In this document: piece by piece, positions 63,901 through 64,000 of the stretch
How positions within the stretch are numbered: the stretch's first letter is position 1
How the letters are laid out: every line of letters starts with the position of its first letter
DNA from: Oscillatoria sp. FACHB-1406
Lineage (GTDB): Bacteria > Cyanobacteriota > Cyanobacteriia > Cyanobacteriales > Spirulinaceae
Direction of reading: 5' to 3'
Assembly: GCF_014698145.1 (NCBI RefSeq)
Contig: NZ_JACJSM010000004.1
Coordinates: forward strand, 208,494 to 272,493
DNA length: 64,000 nucleotides
Translations under genes and position numbers: made by a program
Notes under the pieces: model-generated
Database searches by the model: none
What the model was told of the DNA's origin: nothing
The model's input: the letters and a program-made list of their open reading frames with translations, nothing else

Positions 63901-64000
63901 AACCTGGCACCGAGCTATTGTCCCAGTCGGCAACCCGACGAGTATCTTCACCGCAACAGCGTTTCACCTCCGAGTTCGGGATGGAATCGGTGTGGTTCCA
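63901..64000 (-). rRNA. rrf: 5S ribosomal RNA, 5' end beyond the window
   Basis: The reverse complement has the 5S core: GGAACCACACCGATTCC, CATCCCGAACTCGGAGGTGA (loop B/C region), then GATACTCGTCGGGTTGCCGA and the 3' end TAGCTCGGTGCCAGGTT. About 100 of 117-120 bases are visible. The 23S and 16S genes should lie to the right on the same strand. Confidence 0.95.

Overview
The window looks like a cyanobacterial chromosome. The HIP1 octamer GCGATCGC and its core occur throughout. The genes include Mg-chelatase subunit chlI, a three-domain flavodiiron protein (Flv3 type), the sulfolipid glycosyltransferase sqdX, a GAF-GAF-PAS adenylate cyclase (CyaB type), a cyanobacterial Omp85/BamA, hpnA, and many small cyanobacteria-type proteins. 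Repeat content is high: heptamer arrays, hairpin repeats and a MITE-like element. This fits a larger, repeat-rich, possibly filamentous cyanobacterium, but I cannot name a species from the sequence.

Layout. 1-8.5 kb: 3' part of dxs, an orphan protein, an exported FecR-domain protein, flv3, coaX (with a low-complexity insert) and a TpsB/FhaC-type outer-membrane transporter. 8.9-16.2 kb: accessory island with a coiled-coil/GUN4-domain protein, a tandem array of REP-like hairpins, a REP-associated tyrosine transposase (RAYT) and a 1.2-kaa NACHT protein carrying eleven nearly identical HEAT-like repeats. 16.3-25.7 kb: PQQ-type dehydrogenase-like lipoprotein, pcrA helicase, chlI, a VapBC-type module, M42 peptidase, argF, a TPR protein and a conserved mini-protein. 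25.8-32.1 kb: DUF62 SAM hydrolase, then a serpin lipoprotein, a short TPS-domain protein and an exported TPR-CHAT protease-like protein in a row on the plus strand.

32.3-43.6 kb: glutamate dehydrogenase, DUF4126 membrane protein, four-helix-bundle protein, CHASE2 adenylate cyclase, DsbA-like protein, MFS transporter, then a stress-type cluster (Tat-exported ferritin-like protein, NTF2-like protein, ECF sigma factor, ChrR/cupin-type anti-sigma, AraC regulator). 44-47.1 kb: MAPEG protein and an AT-rich accessory patch with a Schlafen/AlbA_2 protein and a ParDE-like module followed by an attC-like inverted repeat. 47.1-64 kb: mostly housekeeping genes (hpnA, HIT protein, recR, lpxC-bamA-purC on one strand, cyaB-type cyclase, sqdX, an ABC ATPase, an AMIN-amidase), ending in the 3' part of a 5S rRNA on the minus strand, so an rRNA operon lies beyond the right edge.

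The most interesting material is: (i) the GUN4/RAYT-REP/NACHT island, a candidate conflict or signalling locus; (ii) the serpin-TpsA-CHAT succession, which pairs a protease inhibitor with a caspase-like exported protein; (iii) several unrelated hairpin families that all carry a 5' GTAG, the tetranucleotide associated with RAYT-mobilised REPs elsewhere; (iv) heptamer arrays that supply the stop codons of three unrelated genes; and (v) repeat DNA that has become coding sequence inside coaX and the CHAT gene.
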